Part shown: positions 25,397 through 33,109 of the stretch, one piece after another | Numbering within the stretch: the first letter of the stretch is position 1 | Layout of the letters: each line of letters starts with the position of its first letter | NCBI GenBank assembly: GCA_905233345.1 | Contig: CAJODQ010000017.1 | Coordinates: 1-64,000 of the forward strand | DNA from: an uncultured Bacteroidales bacterium | GTDB taxonomy: Bacteria; Bacteroidota; Bacteroidia; Bacteroidales; UBA932 | Reading direction: 5' to 3' | DNA: 64,000 bases | Program-made: the position numbers and the translations under genes | The notes under the pieces: generated by a model | Database searches by the model: none | What the model saw: only the letters and a program-made list of their open reading frames with translations | What the model was told of the DNA's origin: nothing

Positions 25397-25441
25397 ATCG
25401 CTCGCCTCGAATATTTCGAAGGCAAGATAGGAAATAATACG

Positions 25442-25449
25442 TAATTTTG
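25442..25449 (+). promoter_or_regulatory. -7 promoter box of the YhbP-like gene
   Basis: TAATTTTG fits TAnnTTTG and ends 6 nt before the ATG at 25456. Confidence 0.6.
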
Positions 25450-25455
25450 CAAAGT

Positions 25456-25878
25456 ATGATCGACCAGCGGATTTTGGATTTTATCGGGGAGCACCACGTG
25501 CTGACGGTGGCGTGTGCTTCGGGCGAAGGCGCGCCGTGGTGCGCGAACGCTTTCTATGTGTTTGATGAACAGGAAGAAGGCTTTATCATTACCTCCGAAG
25601 AAAAGACCCTGCACACACAACTGTTCCTGCAGAACCCGCGGGTGGCCGGCTCCGTCGTGCTGGAGACGGAACAGGTCGGCAAGATCCAAGGCCTACAGTT
25701 CACTGGCACGGTCCGCCGCTGCGACGGTGGCCTCTTCGACCGCTGCCGCCTGAAATACCTCAAGCGCTTCCCCTACGCCGTTTTCAAAGGCGGCGAAGTC
25801 TGGCTCATCAGCCCCGACCGCCTCAAATATACCGACAACCGGCTGGGTTTCGGCAAAAAACTCCATTGGCAAAGATAA
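25456..25878 (+). CDS. YhbP/UPF0306-like flavin-binding split-barrel protein
   Basis: The 140-residue cytoplasmic protein matches the E. coli YhbP family across its length: WCANAFYVFDE near residue 27, the SEEKTLHTQL segment, IQGLQFTGTVRR, and the C-terminal YTDNRLGFGKKLHWQR. The fold is that of pyridoxamine-phosphate-oxidase-like FMN proteins; its substrate is unknown. I start at ATG 25456, not the upstream in-frame TTG, because the promoter box ends just before it. Confidence 0.87.
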   Translation: MIDQRILDFIGEHHVLTVACASGEGAPWCANAFYVFDEQEEGFIITSEEKTLHTQLFLQNPRVAGSVVLETEQVGKIQGLQFTGTVRRCDGGLFDRCRLKYLKRFPYAVFKGGEVWLISPDRLKYTDNRLGFGKKLHWQR

Positions 25879-25894
25879 TTTTTTGTTATCTTTG
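25866..25894 (+). promoter_or_regulatory. Promoter of cdaA
   Basis: TTG (25866-25868) and TATCTTTG (25887-25894) are separated by 18 nt. The -7 box ends 7 nt before the ATG at 25902, so the leader is very short. The -33 box lies inside the end of the preceding gene. Confidence 0.65.
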
Positions 25895-25901
25895 TCTGAA
25901 T

Positions 25902-26687
25902 ATGTTCGATTTCATAGATATATCGTGGATTGACGTGCTCGATGTGCTGATGGTCGGGTTGCTGATCTATTGGCTCATCCGGGTCGTGCGGGGAACCTCG
26001 GCGGTCAATATCTTCCTGGGGATTCTGCTGCTCTATGTGATCTGGATCGCATCGCGCGCACTGGGCATGAAGCTGCTGTCGTTTATCTTGGGACAGGTGC
26101 TCGGCGTCGGTGTCGTCGCCCTGCTGGTCATCTTCCAGCCCGAGATCCGGCGCTTCCTGTTCCGCATCAGCTCCAGTACCTCCCATGCAGCCCATACCGG
26201 CATTTTCAGCAAACTCTTCCGCCAGACCGCCCGCTCGGCCGGCATGCAGCCCGCCGAACTCGAGGAACTGACCGCCGCCTGCAGCCACATGGCTGACGCA
26301 AAGACCGGCGCCCTGATTGTCCTGCGCCACGGCTCCGCCCTCGGCGATATCATCGACACCGGCGACGAGATCGATGCCCGCATCAGCCGCCGCCTCATCG
26401 AGAATATCTTCTTCAAGAACTCCCCGCTGCACGACGGCGCCATGGTCCTGTCGGTCAACCGCATCCTGGCCGCCCGCTGCACCCTGCCCATCACCCAGCG
26501 CCAGGATATCCCCGCCCACTACGGCATGCGCCACCGCGCCGCCATCGGCCTCTCCGAGGTCAGCGACGCCTCGGTCATCGTCGTCTCGGAAGAGACAGGC
26601 CATATCTCCTTCGTCCAGGAAGGCCAGATCCGGACCATGGGCAGTATCACGGAATTGCGACTGGCCATCGAAGAATCGTACAAATAA
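25902..26687 (+). CDS. cdaA: Diadenylate cyclase CdaA
   Basis: This enzyme makes the second messenger c-di-AMP from two ATP at the inner membrane. It has 261 residues. Three N-terminal membrane helices (about 12-85) precede the DAC domain, with the catalytic DGA motif at 178-180 (SPLHDGAMV) and RHR at 210-212 (GMRHRAAIG). c-di-AMP generally controls turgor and cell-wall homeostasis. The start at 25902 is supported by the promoter box just upstream. mutS2 begins 15 nt after the stop, so they are likely cotranscribed. Confidence 0.95.
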   Translation: MFDFIDISWIDVLDVLMVGLLIYWLIRVVRGTSAVNIFLGILLLYVIWIASRALGMKLLSFILGQVLGVGVVALLVIFQPEIRRFLFRISSSTSHAAHTGIFSKLFRQTARSAGMQPAELEELTAACSHMADAKTGALIVLRHGSALGDIIDTGDEIDARISRRLIENIFFKNSPLHDGAMVLSVNRILAARCTLPITQRQDIPAHYGMRHRAAIGLSEVSDASVIVVSEETGHISFVQEGQIRTMGSITELRLAIEESYK

Positions 26688-26702
26688 ATCCCTGTCCCGC
26701 CC

Positions 26703-29243
26703 ATGGTACTCGAGCAGAAAATCGGATTCGACAAGGTGCGGGACAAGATAGCCGCCAAGTGCGTCACCCAGTACGCCCAGCGGAAAGTCGCTGCTGAACA
26801 GATGTCGCGCGACGCCGACGAAATCATGTTCCGCCTGCGCCTGACCGACGAGATGCGGCTCATCTGCCTCTTTGAAGACAGCTTCCCGGCCGGTGGCTAC
26901 CTCGATACCAAAGAGTTCCTGTTGCCGCTCCAGGCCGAGAACACCTGCATCGACCTGCCGTCGCTGCGTGCCCTGCGCACCAGCCTCGACACCCTGCGCC
27001 GCATCCTGGCCTTTTTCCGCGAGTGCAAGGACGACCTCTATCCCATGCTCCGGCAGATTTCCGCATCGGTCAGCTACGACCCCGAGATCAGCCGCCGCAT
27101 CGAAGCCATCCTCGATCGCAACGGCGAAGTGCGGGATAGCGCCTCGCCCGAACTCGGTGAGATCCGCCGCAGCCTCCGTTCCAAGGAAGGGCAGGTGTCG
27201 CGCCGCATCAACGCCATCCTGGGCAGCGCCAAGAATGAGGGCCTGGTAGAGGCTGACGCCGAAGTGGTGGTGCGCGATGGTCGCGTGCTGATCCCCGTGG
27301 CGGCTGGCAGCAAGAAGAAACTCCCCGGCATCGTCTACGACGAGAGCGCCAGCGGCAAGACGGCCTTTGTGGAGCCCATGGAGATCATCGAATTGGGCAA
27401 CCAGATCCGCGAACTGCAGTTCGACGAGCAGCGCGAAATCGTCCGCATCCTGGCCGCCTTCACGGATTTCCTCCGGCCTTACTTGGACGGCCTGATCGCC
27501 GCCTCCGAATACATTGGCGAGATCGATTTCATTCGCTCGAAGGCCCTCGTGGCCCTTGACATGATCGCCGGCATGCCCATCCTTTCCACCAACGGCGAGA
27601 TGAACCTGCGCCGCGCCCGGCACCCGCTGTTGGAGGCCTCGCTCCGCCGCGAGAAGAAAGAGATCGTGCCGCTGACCCTCTCGCTGACCCCCGAGAAGCA
27701 CATCCTGCTGATCTCCGGCCCGAACGCCGGCGGCAAGTCAGTGTGCCTCAAGACCGTAGGCCTGTTGCAGTACATGTTCCAGTGGGGCATGCTCATCCCG
27801 ACCTCCGAAGTGAGCGAGATGCTGATCTTCGACAGCATCTTCATCGATATCGGCGACGACCAGTCGCTCGAAAACGACCTGAGCACCTACAGCTCGCACC
27901 TGCAGAACATGCGGGAGATCCTGACCCATGCCACCGAGCACTCGCTCGTGCTGATCGACGAGTTCGGCAGCGGCACCGAGCCCGCCGCAGGCGGCGCGAT
28001 CGCCGAGGCCGTGCTCGCACGCCTCGACGCCCTGGGCGCCTACGGCGTGATCACCACCCACTACACCAACCTTAAGCTCTACGCCGACAAGAGCTCCGGC
28101 GTGGTTAACGGCGCCATGCTTTTCGACGGGGCGGCCATCAAACCCCTGTTCCAGTTGCAGCAGGGCATGCCCGGCAACTCCTTCGCCTTCGAGCTGGCCC
28201 GGAAGATGGGCCTGCCCGCCGACGTGGTGAAAGACGCAGAGGAACGTGCTGGCAGCGAATTCGTCAACATCGAGCGCAACTTGCGCCAGATTGCGCGCAG
28301 CCGCCGTGCCCTCGACGAGAAGCTGGCCCGCATCAAGAGCACCGACAAGACGCTCGAAAGCCTCACCGACCGCTACCAGAAAGAGCTCGAAGAGGTCAAG
28401 GCCCTCAAGAAGCGCATGCTCGACGAGGCCCGCGCCGAAGCCGCTGACATCGTGTCAGAGGCCAACAAGCAGGTGGAGCGCACCATCCGGGAGATTCGCG
28501 AAGCCCAGGCGGAGCGCGACAAGACCCGCCAGGCCCGCGCGCAGCTCTCGCAGTTCAAAGACTCCCTGCAGGAAGACAAGCCCAGCGAGAATGATGCCGC
28601 CATTGAGCGGAAGATGCAGAAGATCACGGAACGGAAGGAACGGGAAAGGGTGCGAAAGGAGCGACGCGGGGAGATTAGCCCCTCCAAGGCGGGACTGCTC
28701 TCGCTTCGCTCGGGTCCGGGTCAAGCCCGGAATGACGAAAAGAAGGAGCGCTCCGCCGTGGACAACAGTCCGTTGCAGGTCGGCGATAAAGTCCGGCTCA
28801 AGGACAACAATATGGTGGGCGAAGTCGTGCAAGTCGCCTCCAAATATATCTCCGTGTCGGTGGGCAGCATCATCTCGAAGATCGCCCCCGGCAAAGTCGA
28901 AAAGATCTCCAACCAACAGTATAAAGAGCAGACCCGCAGCACGTTCCGTCCGGTCATCCACTACGATAGCGAGTCCATCAGCCGGCGCAAGCTCGAGTTC
29001 AAGCCCACAATTGACATCCGCGGCCAGCGGCTGGCCGACGCCCTCGACATCGTCATGCACTTCATCGACGACGCCACGATGGTGGGCGTGGGACAGGTGA
29101 AGATCCTGCACGGCAAGGGCAATGGCGTGTTGCGCGAAGAGATCCGCAAATACCTCAAGACGGTGCCTTCTGTGGCTTCGTTCCGCGACGAAGCGGTCCA
29201 ACAGGGCGGAGCGGGCATCACCGTCGTTGAAATGGACCTGTAG
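26703..29243 (+). CDS. mutS2: MutS2 family ATPase/endonuclease
   Basis: The 846-residue protein acts on branched DNA or collided ribosomes, depending on species. The Walker A motif GPNAGGKS is at 339-346, followed by ATPase motifs LIDEFGSGTEP and TTHYTNLK. A long coiled coil spans about 510-660, then a KOW-like segment LQVGDKVRLKDNNMVGEV. The C-terminal Smr nuclease domain has DIRGQRLADAL and LHGKGNGVLR. Residues about 665-680 (LLSLRSGPGQARNDEK) are not family sequence. They are encoded by a palindromic repeat inserted in frame between coiled coil and KOW segment. Confidence 0.95.
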   Translation: MVLEQKIGFDKVRDKIAAKCVTQYAQRKVAAEQMSRDADEIMFRLRLTDEMRLICLFEDSFPAGGYLDTKEFLLPLQAENTCIDLPSLRALRTSLDTLRRILAFFRECKDDLYPMLRQISASVSYDPEISRRIEAILDRNGEVRDSASPELGEIRRSLRSKEGQVSRRINAILGSAKNEGLVEADAEVVVRDGRVLIPVAAGSKKKLPGIVYDESASGKTAFVEPMEIIELGNQIRELQFDEQREIVRILAAFTDFLRPYLDGLIAASEYIGEIDFIRSKALVALDMIAGMPILSTNGEMNLRRARHPLLEASLRREKKEIVPLTLSLTPEKHILLISGPNAGGKSVCLKTVGLLQYMFQWGMLIPTSEVSEMLIFDSIFIDIGDDQSLENDLSTYSSHLQNMREILTHATEHSLVLIDEFGSGTEPAAGGAIAEAVLARLDALGAYGVITTHYTNLKLYADKSSGVVNGAMLFDGAAIKPLFQLQQGMPGNSFAFELARKMGLPADVVKDAEERAGSEFVNIERNLRQIARSRRALDEKLARIKSTDKTLESLTDRYQKELEEVKALKKRMLDEARAEAADIVSEANKQVERTIREIREAQAERDKTRQARAQLSQFKDSLQEDKPSENDAAIERKMQKITERKERERVRKERRGEISPSKAGLLSLRSGPGQARNDEKKERSAVDNSPLQVGDKVRLKDNNMVGEVVQVASKYISVSVGSIISKIAPGKVEKISNQQYKEQTRSTFRPVIHYDSESISRRKLEFKPTIDIRGQRLADALDIVMHFIDDATMVGVGQVKILHGKGNGVLREEIRKYLKTVPSVASFRDEAVQQGGAGITVVEMDL
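28697..28740 (+). repeat. Palindromic repeat element inserted in frame in mutS2
   Basis: The core palindrome TCCGGG-TCAAG-CCCGGA (28715-28731) is followed by ATGACGAAAA. The same layout, CCGGG..A.GCCCGG..TGACG.AAAA, occurs in the intergenic element at 38091-38120. The insertion adds no stop or frameshift and is translated as about 15 residues in a tolerant linker of MutS2. Confidence 0.65.
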
Positions 29244-29244
29244 G

Positions 29245-29646
29245 ATGAAAAAACTTCTCACAGCAACCCTCTGCGCCCTGACGCTCCTGGCCCTGGCTGC
29301 CTGCCAGCGCCCCGAAGACCGGGTCAAAGCCGTGGCTGAAACGTTTCTACACGCGTATTACACAGCTGACTACGCCGCGGCGGCCGAGCACTGCACTCCG
29401 CGCCTCGCTGCGCTGGTGTCGCTAGGCACCGATGCCCAGTCCGCCCTTCCTGCCGACCTGGCAGAAAAAATGAAAGAGGCCGTAGCACAGACCTCTTTCT
29501 CAATCGTTTCCGTCGATGTCGACGAAGAAGCTTCAACCGCGCGCGTCGTCTATCTGCTGACCGTGCCGGAATTGGACCAGCCGGTCGAGAAGGCACTGAC
29601 GCTACAGCTGGAAGGCGGCACGGCACTGGTCGACCGCATCGAGTAA
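29245..29646 (+). CDS. Small DUF4878-like lipoprotein
   Basis: This is a predicted lipoprotein of 133 residues with lipid Cys20 (ALAAC, then QRP). The mature part begins with [29 protein letters not shown], split around residues 24-52. This is the helix-plus-cone pattern of DUF4878 and NTF2-like folds; a short beta sheet follows ([11 protein letters not shown]). It starts 1 nt after mutS2, so it is translationally coupled. Its last 45 bp overlap the end of the convergent metK gene. The function is unknown. Confidence 0.75.
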   Translation: MKKLLTATLCALTLLALAACQRPEDRVKAVAETFLHAYYTADYAAAAEHCTPRLAALVSLGTDAQSALPADLAEKMKEAVAQTSFSIVSVDVDEEASTARVVYLLTVPELDQPVEKALTLQLEGGTALVDRIE

Positions 29647-30843
29647 CTCCCAACCAAAGAACTGCACGTTCCGCCGCACGGTCTTGCCGTCGCGGATGAG
29701 CTCGACTTCCTGCACATAGGGGTCGCGGCCCATGTGGCCGTAGGCAGCCGTGGGCTCGTAGATCGGGTTGGTCAGACCAAAGCGCTCGACAATGGCGGCT
29801 GGACGCAGGTCGAAGAGTTGGCCCACCTTCTCGGCGATCTGGCCGTCGGTGAAGGGCACGTGCGCGCTGCCGTAGGTGTTGACGAAGATGCTCACAGGCC
29901 GGGCAACGCCGATGGCGTAGGACACCTGCACGAGGATCTCGTCGGCCACGCCGGCGGCCACGAGGTTCTTGGCGATGTGGCGTGCCGCGTAGGCGGCGCT
30001 GCGGTCCACCTTCGAAGGGTCCTTGCCCGAGAAAGCACCGCCGCCATGCGCACCGCGGCCACCATAGGTGTCCACGATGATTTTGCGGCCGGTCAGGCCG
30101 GTGTCGCCGTGCGGGCCGCCGATGATGAACTGCCCCGTCGGGTTGACGTGCAGGATCATGCCGTCCTGGAACAGGGCGGCGTTCTTGGCGCTCAGGCGGG
30201 CCTTGACGCGCGGGATGAGGATGGTCTCCACGTCATGGCGGATGCGGGCCTGGTCCACGTCAGGGTCGTGCTGCGTCGAGAGCACGAGGGTGTGGACGCG
30301 GTTCGCGGTGTGGTCATCGTTGTATTCGATGGTGTACTGGCTCTTGGCGTCGGGCCTCAGGTACGGCATGGGCGAGGGGTTCTCGCGCCGGATGCGGGCC
30401 AGCTCGATGAGGGTCATGTGCGCCAGGGTAAGGGGCAGCGGCATGAACTCCGGGGTCTCGTTGCAGGCATAACCGAACATCATGCCCTGGTCGCCGGCGC
30501 CCTGTTCCTCTTTCTCGGCGCGGTTCACGCCCATAGCGATGTCGGCGCTCTGCTCGTGGACAGTGGAGATGATGGCGCAGGAGTCTGCGTCGAAATGGTA
30601 CTCACCCTTCGTGTAGCCGATGCGGCGGATGGTGCGCCGCACCACGCTCTGGATATCGACCCAGGCGTCGTGCGAGGTAACCTCGCCGCACACGACCGCG
30701 AGGCCGGTGCTCACAAAGGTTTCACAAGCGACGTGCGATGCCGGATCCTGGCGAAGGAAGTCATCGAGAATGGCGTCGGAAATTTGGTCGGCCACTTTGT
30801 CCGGGTGGCCCTCAGAAACGGATTCTGAAGTGAAAAGATACAT
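29602..30843 (-). CDS. metK: S-adenosylmethionine synthase
   Basis: This cytoplasmic enzyme makes S-adenosylmethionine from methionine and ATP. The 413-residue protein carries all hallmarks: [13 protein letters not shown] near the start, [12 protein letters not shown], and the metal/phosphate loop [19 protein letters not shown] with nearby [11 protein letters not shown]. It is transcribed alone. The 60-nt leader resembles a SAM-II riboswitch, which would give feedback control by its own product. The 3' end overlaps the convergent lipoprotein gene. Confidence 0.97.
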   Translation of the reverse strand: MYLFTSESVSEGHPDKVADQISDAILDDFLRQDPASHVACETFVSTGLAVVCGEVTSHDAWVDIQSVVRRTIRRIGYTKGEYHFDADSCAIISTVHEQSADIAMGVNRAEKEEQGAGDQGMMFGYACNETPEFMPLPLTLAHMTLIELARIRRENPSPMPYLRPDAKSQYTIEYNDDHTANRVHTLVLSTQHDPDVDQARIRHDVETILIPRVKARLSAKNAALFQDGMILHVNPTGQFIIGGPHGDTGLTGRKIIVDTYGGRGAHGGGAFSGKDPSKVDRSAAYAARHIAKNLVAAGVADEILVQVSYAIGVARPVSIFVNTYGSAHVPFTDGQIAEKVGQLFDLRPAAIVERFGLTNPIYEPTAAYGHMGRDPYVQEVELIRDGKTVRRNVQFFGWELLDAVDQCRAAFQL

Positions 30844-30905
30844 AATTTTAGCCTTTTTTTAGGGTGGTTGGCAAGCAAAACAAATCCATCCACCGGGTTA
30901 AGTGG
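30844..30905 (-). promoter_or_regulatory. SAM-II-like riboswitch candidate in the metK leader
   Basis: Read on the minus strand, the leader has stem GGTGG (30894-30890) pairing with CCACC (30867-30863). The loop contains GATTTG and GCTTGCC. The 3' tail TAAAAAAAGGCTAAAA ends just before the ATG. The order GATTTG, GCTTGC, CCAC, TAAA..AA, GCTAAA is that of alphaproteobacterial SAM-II (metA motif) aptamers, whose tail forms a pseudoknot with the loop and hides the ribosome site. I could not confirm the pseudoknot pairs by eye. The location before metK supports the call. Confidence 0.6.
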
Positions 30906-30908
30906 GCG

Positions 30909-30954
30909 CAAAGGTAATATTTATTTTATGAAACCAAAATTATTGATACCTTTG
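30909..30954. promoter_or_regulatory. Divergent promoter boxes of metK and the secreted nuclease operon
   Basis: The same box, TACCTTTG, occurs on both strands: minus at 30916-30909 for metK and plus at 30947-30954, 21 nt before the ATG at 30976. The metK box puts the RNA start right at the edge of the riboswitch-like fold. Confidence 0.65.
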
Positions 30955-30975
30955 CAGGTTGAAAAGTGTGCTCCG

Positions 30976-33057
30976 ATGAAAGCCGTCCGACTCCTTGTTT
31001 TTTGTGCCAGTTTGCTCCTGGCACTGGTGTCTTGTGAGCAACCGAAACCCGAACCGATCAACGAGAAAATGCTCGTTACGGTTTCGCCTGCATCGCTGTC
31101 TTTCAAGGCGGAAGGAGGTTCGGCGACGTTCGCTGTCACCTGCAAGGGAATGTGGTATGCCCGTACTACAGATTCCTGGCTGGCTGTGTCACCTTCTTCG
31201 GGCTCCGGTACCGGCACGGTGACTGTGACGGTCGGATCCAATTCCGCCGACGCACGTACGGGCTCTGTGTTGGTGGAAAGTGTCGACGACAACAAGACGG
31301 TGACCATCTCGCAGGAGATGTATGTTCAGCCTGCTGCCGTGACCAAAACCATCCGCGATATCCGTGGCCTCTACCCGGGAAAAGATTATGTGATCGCTGA
31401 AGACTTGATTGTCGAAGGCATGGTGATCAGTGACTACCGGCGCGACACCGACGGCGGCCTCAATAACTACAGTTCCGCCAAGACGATCATCATTTCAGAC
31501 GGTGAGGCTGGGTTGATGCTCTATTGCAGTGGCGGAGACAACAAGACTTTTGCCCGCGGCCACAAGGTTCGCGTACGCCTTAAAGGCCAGACGCTATCCG
31601 TTTATTCGAACGGTGCCATACAGGTGAAGGATATTCCGCTGTCCAATTTGACTTATTTGGGAGAGGGTACACCTACGGCCAAGCAAATCACGATCGACGA
31701 ACTGTTGACCGGCGCTTACGAATCGATGTACGTGGCGGTGCCCGATGTGCAACTGAAAGACAACTTCGTCGGCCAGTCCTTTTATACTTCTGACAACAAA
31801 GGCTCAGTGACCTTCGAGGGCAAGGAGGGTGGCAGTTTCGACCTCTTCACTTCGCAATATGCTGTGTTCAAGGACGAAAAGGTTCCGACCGGCAGCGGCA
31901 TGCTCAAAGGCATCGCCGGCAAATACAACGGACGCATCCAACTGACTGTCTCTGAAAAAGCTGACTATGCCGGCATGACCGGCCCGCGCTTCTCAAGCGA
32001 ACCGTATTTTTCCTTGGCCCAGACCCAGGCCTCTGTCAGTGGCGACGCAGGCTCGTTGACCGTGACCCTCTCGGGTAACGTGCCGTGGAAAGCTACTTCT
32101 TCGAATCCGGCTTTCAACGTGACGCCTACTTCCGAAAGCACGGGCGGCATGGTCGTTATCCAATACACCGAAAACCCGAGCACGACGGAAGCCCGCCAGG
32201 CGGTGATCACCTTCACCACCGAGGCTGCCGTGACGCCCAATACCCTCACCTTCACCATCGACCAGCAGGCGCTGGAGGCAGTGGTGCAGAGCCCGGTGGC
32301 GAACTGGCTCGAACTGCCGGCCGTGAAGGCGGAGGAAGGCAAGGCCTTCTTCTCCCACAACATGGTCTGGAAAGATTACAACGTTCGCAACTATTCGTTC
32401 TGGTACGACCTGGAGAACCGCGTGGCGCTCTGGGCAGCCTATCCGCTTGTTCAGGGACATATTTCCGGGGTGAAGCGCACTGACAAATGGGATTACGACC
32501 CGCTGGTGCCGCGCCGCTACCAGGGCGATGTGTCCCGCAGCTACGCGGGTTGGGACCGCGGACACCAAGTGCCCTCGGCAGACCGCTTGTGCAATGTCGC
32601 GGCCAACGAGCAGACCTTCTATTATACGAACATCACGCCGCAGAACGCCAACCTCAACCAGGGCATCTGGGAAAAGTGCGAGGAGTTCGTGCGCAACCAG
32701 CTCAATGGTCTGTCGGCCAGCGATACGCTCTATGTGGTGACGGGCTGTGTGCTCCGCACCGAGTCGGGCGAGACCATCCAATATACCAACGATGCTGTGG
32801 GCAAGCCCGTGGCTGTCCCGAAGGCGTATTTCAAAGTGGTCCTGAAATACAAGGCCGGTGCTGCCAACGGCGGCTATTCCGCCATCGGCTTCTGGTTCGA
32901 GAACCGCAGCTATGGCAATGAGACCATGAGTCGTAACTACGCCTTCTCGGTCGACGAGATTGAGAAGCGCACCGGCTTCGACTTTTTCGTGAACTTGAAA
33001 GATGACTATGAGAAAGAAGCGGAATCGAAATTCGATGCTTCCGCATGGGGATTATGA
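30976..33057 (+). CDS. Secreted DNA/RNA non-specific endonuclease lipoprotein with BACON and DUF5689-like domains
   Basis: This is a predicted surface lipoprotein of 693 residues with lipid Cys20 (LALVSC, then EQP). In order it has a BACON domain (about 33-115, with SFKAEGGSATFAVTC and DSWLAVSPSSG) and a DUF5689-like OB-fold region (about 125-335, from IRDIRGLY to ITIDELL). A second BACON domain follows (about 345-440), then a NUC1 endonuclease (about 460-690). The catalytic DRGH is at 527-530, with metal-binding Asn in PQNANLNQGIWEKCEEF. It should cut extracellular DNA and RNA. It is followed by a TonB receptor (52 nt) and an OB-fold lipoprotein. The start at 30976 gives the lipoprotein signal. 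Confidence 0.88.
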   Translation: MKAVRLLVFCASLLLALVSCEQPKPEPINEKMLVTVSPASLSFKAEGGSATFAVTCKGMWYARTTDSWLAVSPSSGSGTGTVTVTVGSNSADARTGSVLVESVDDNKTVTISQEMYVQPAAVTKTIRDIRGLYPGKDYVIAEDLIVEGMVISDYRRDTDGGLNNYSSAKTIIISDGEAGLMLYCSGGDNKTFARGHKVRVRLKGQTLSVYSNGAIQVKDIPLSNLTYLGEGTPTAKQITIDELLTGAYESMYVAVPDVQLKDNFVGQSFYTSDNKGSVTFEGKEGGSFDLFTSQYAVFKDEKVPTGSGMLKGIAGKYNGRIQLTVSEKADYAGMTGPRFSSEPYFSLAQTQASVSGDAGSLTVTLSGNVPWKATSSNPAFNVTPTSESTGGMVVIQYTENPSTTEARQAVITFTTEAAVTPNTLTFTIDQQALEAVVQSPVANWLELPAVKAEEGKAFFSHNMVWKDYNVRNYSFWYDLENRVALWAAYPLVQGHISGVKRTDKWDYDPLVPRRYQGDVSRSYAGWDRGHQVPSADRLCNVAANEQTFYYTNITPQNANLNQGIWEKCEEFVRNQLNGLSASDTLYVVTGCVLRTESGETIQYTNDAVGKPVAVPKAYFKVVLKYKAGAANGGYSAIGFWFENRSYGNETMSRNYAFSVDEIEKRTGFDFFVNLKDDYEKEAESKFDASAWGL

Positions 33058-33109
33058 TGGAATAACAACAACTATTTACTATATCAACAATTAACCACAA
33101 ACAACATTT

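Noticed and set aside
25866..25901. Longer N-terminus of CdaA starting at 25866
   Set aside because: The extra codons cover the promoter boxes; the family start and membrane helix fit the ATG at 25902.
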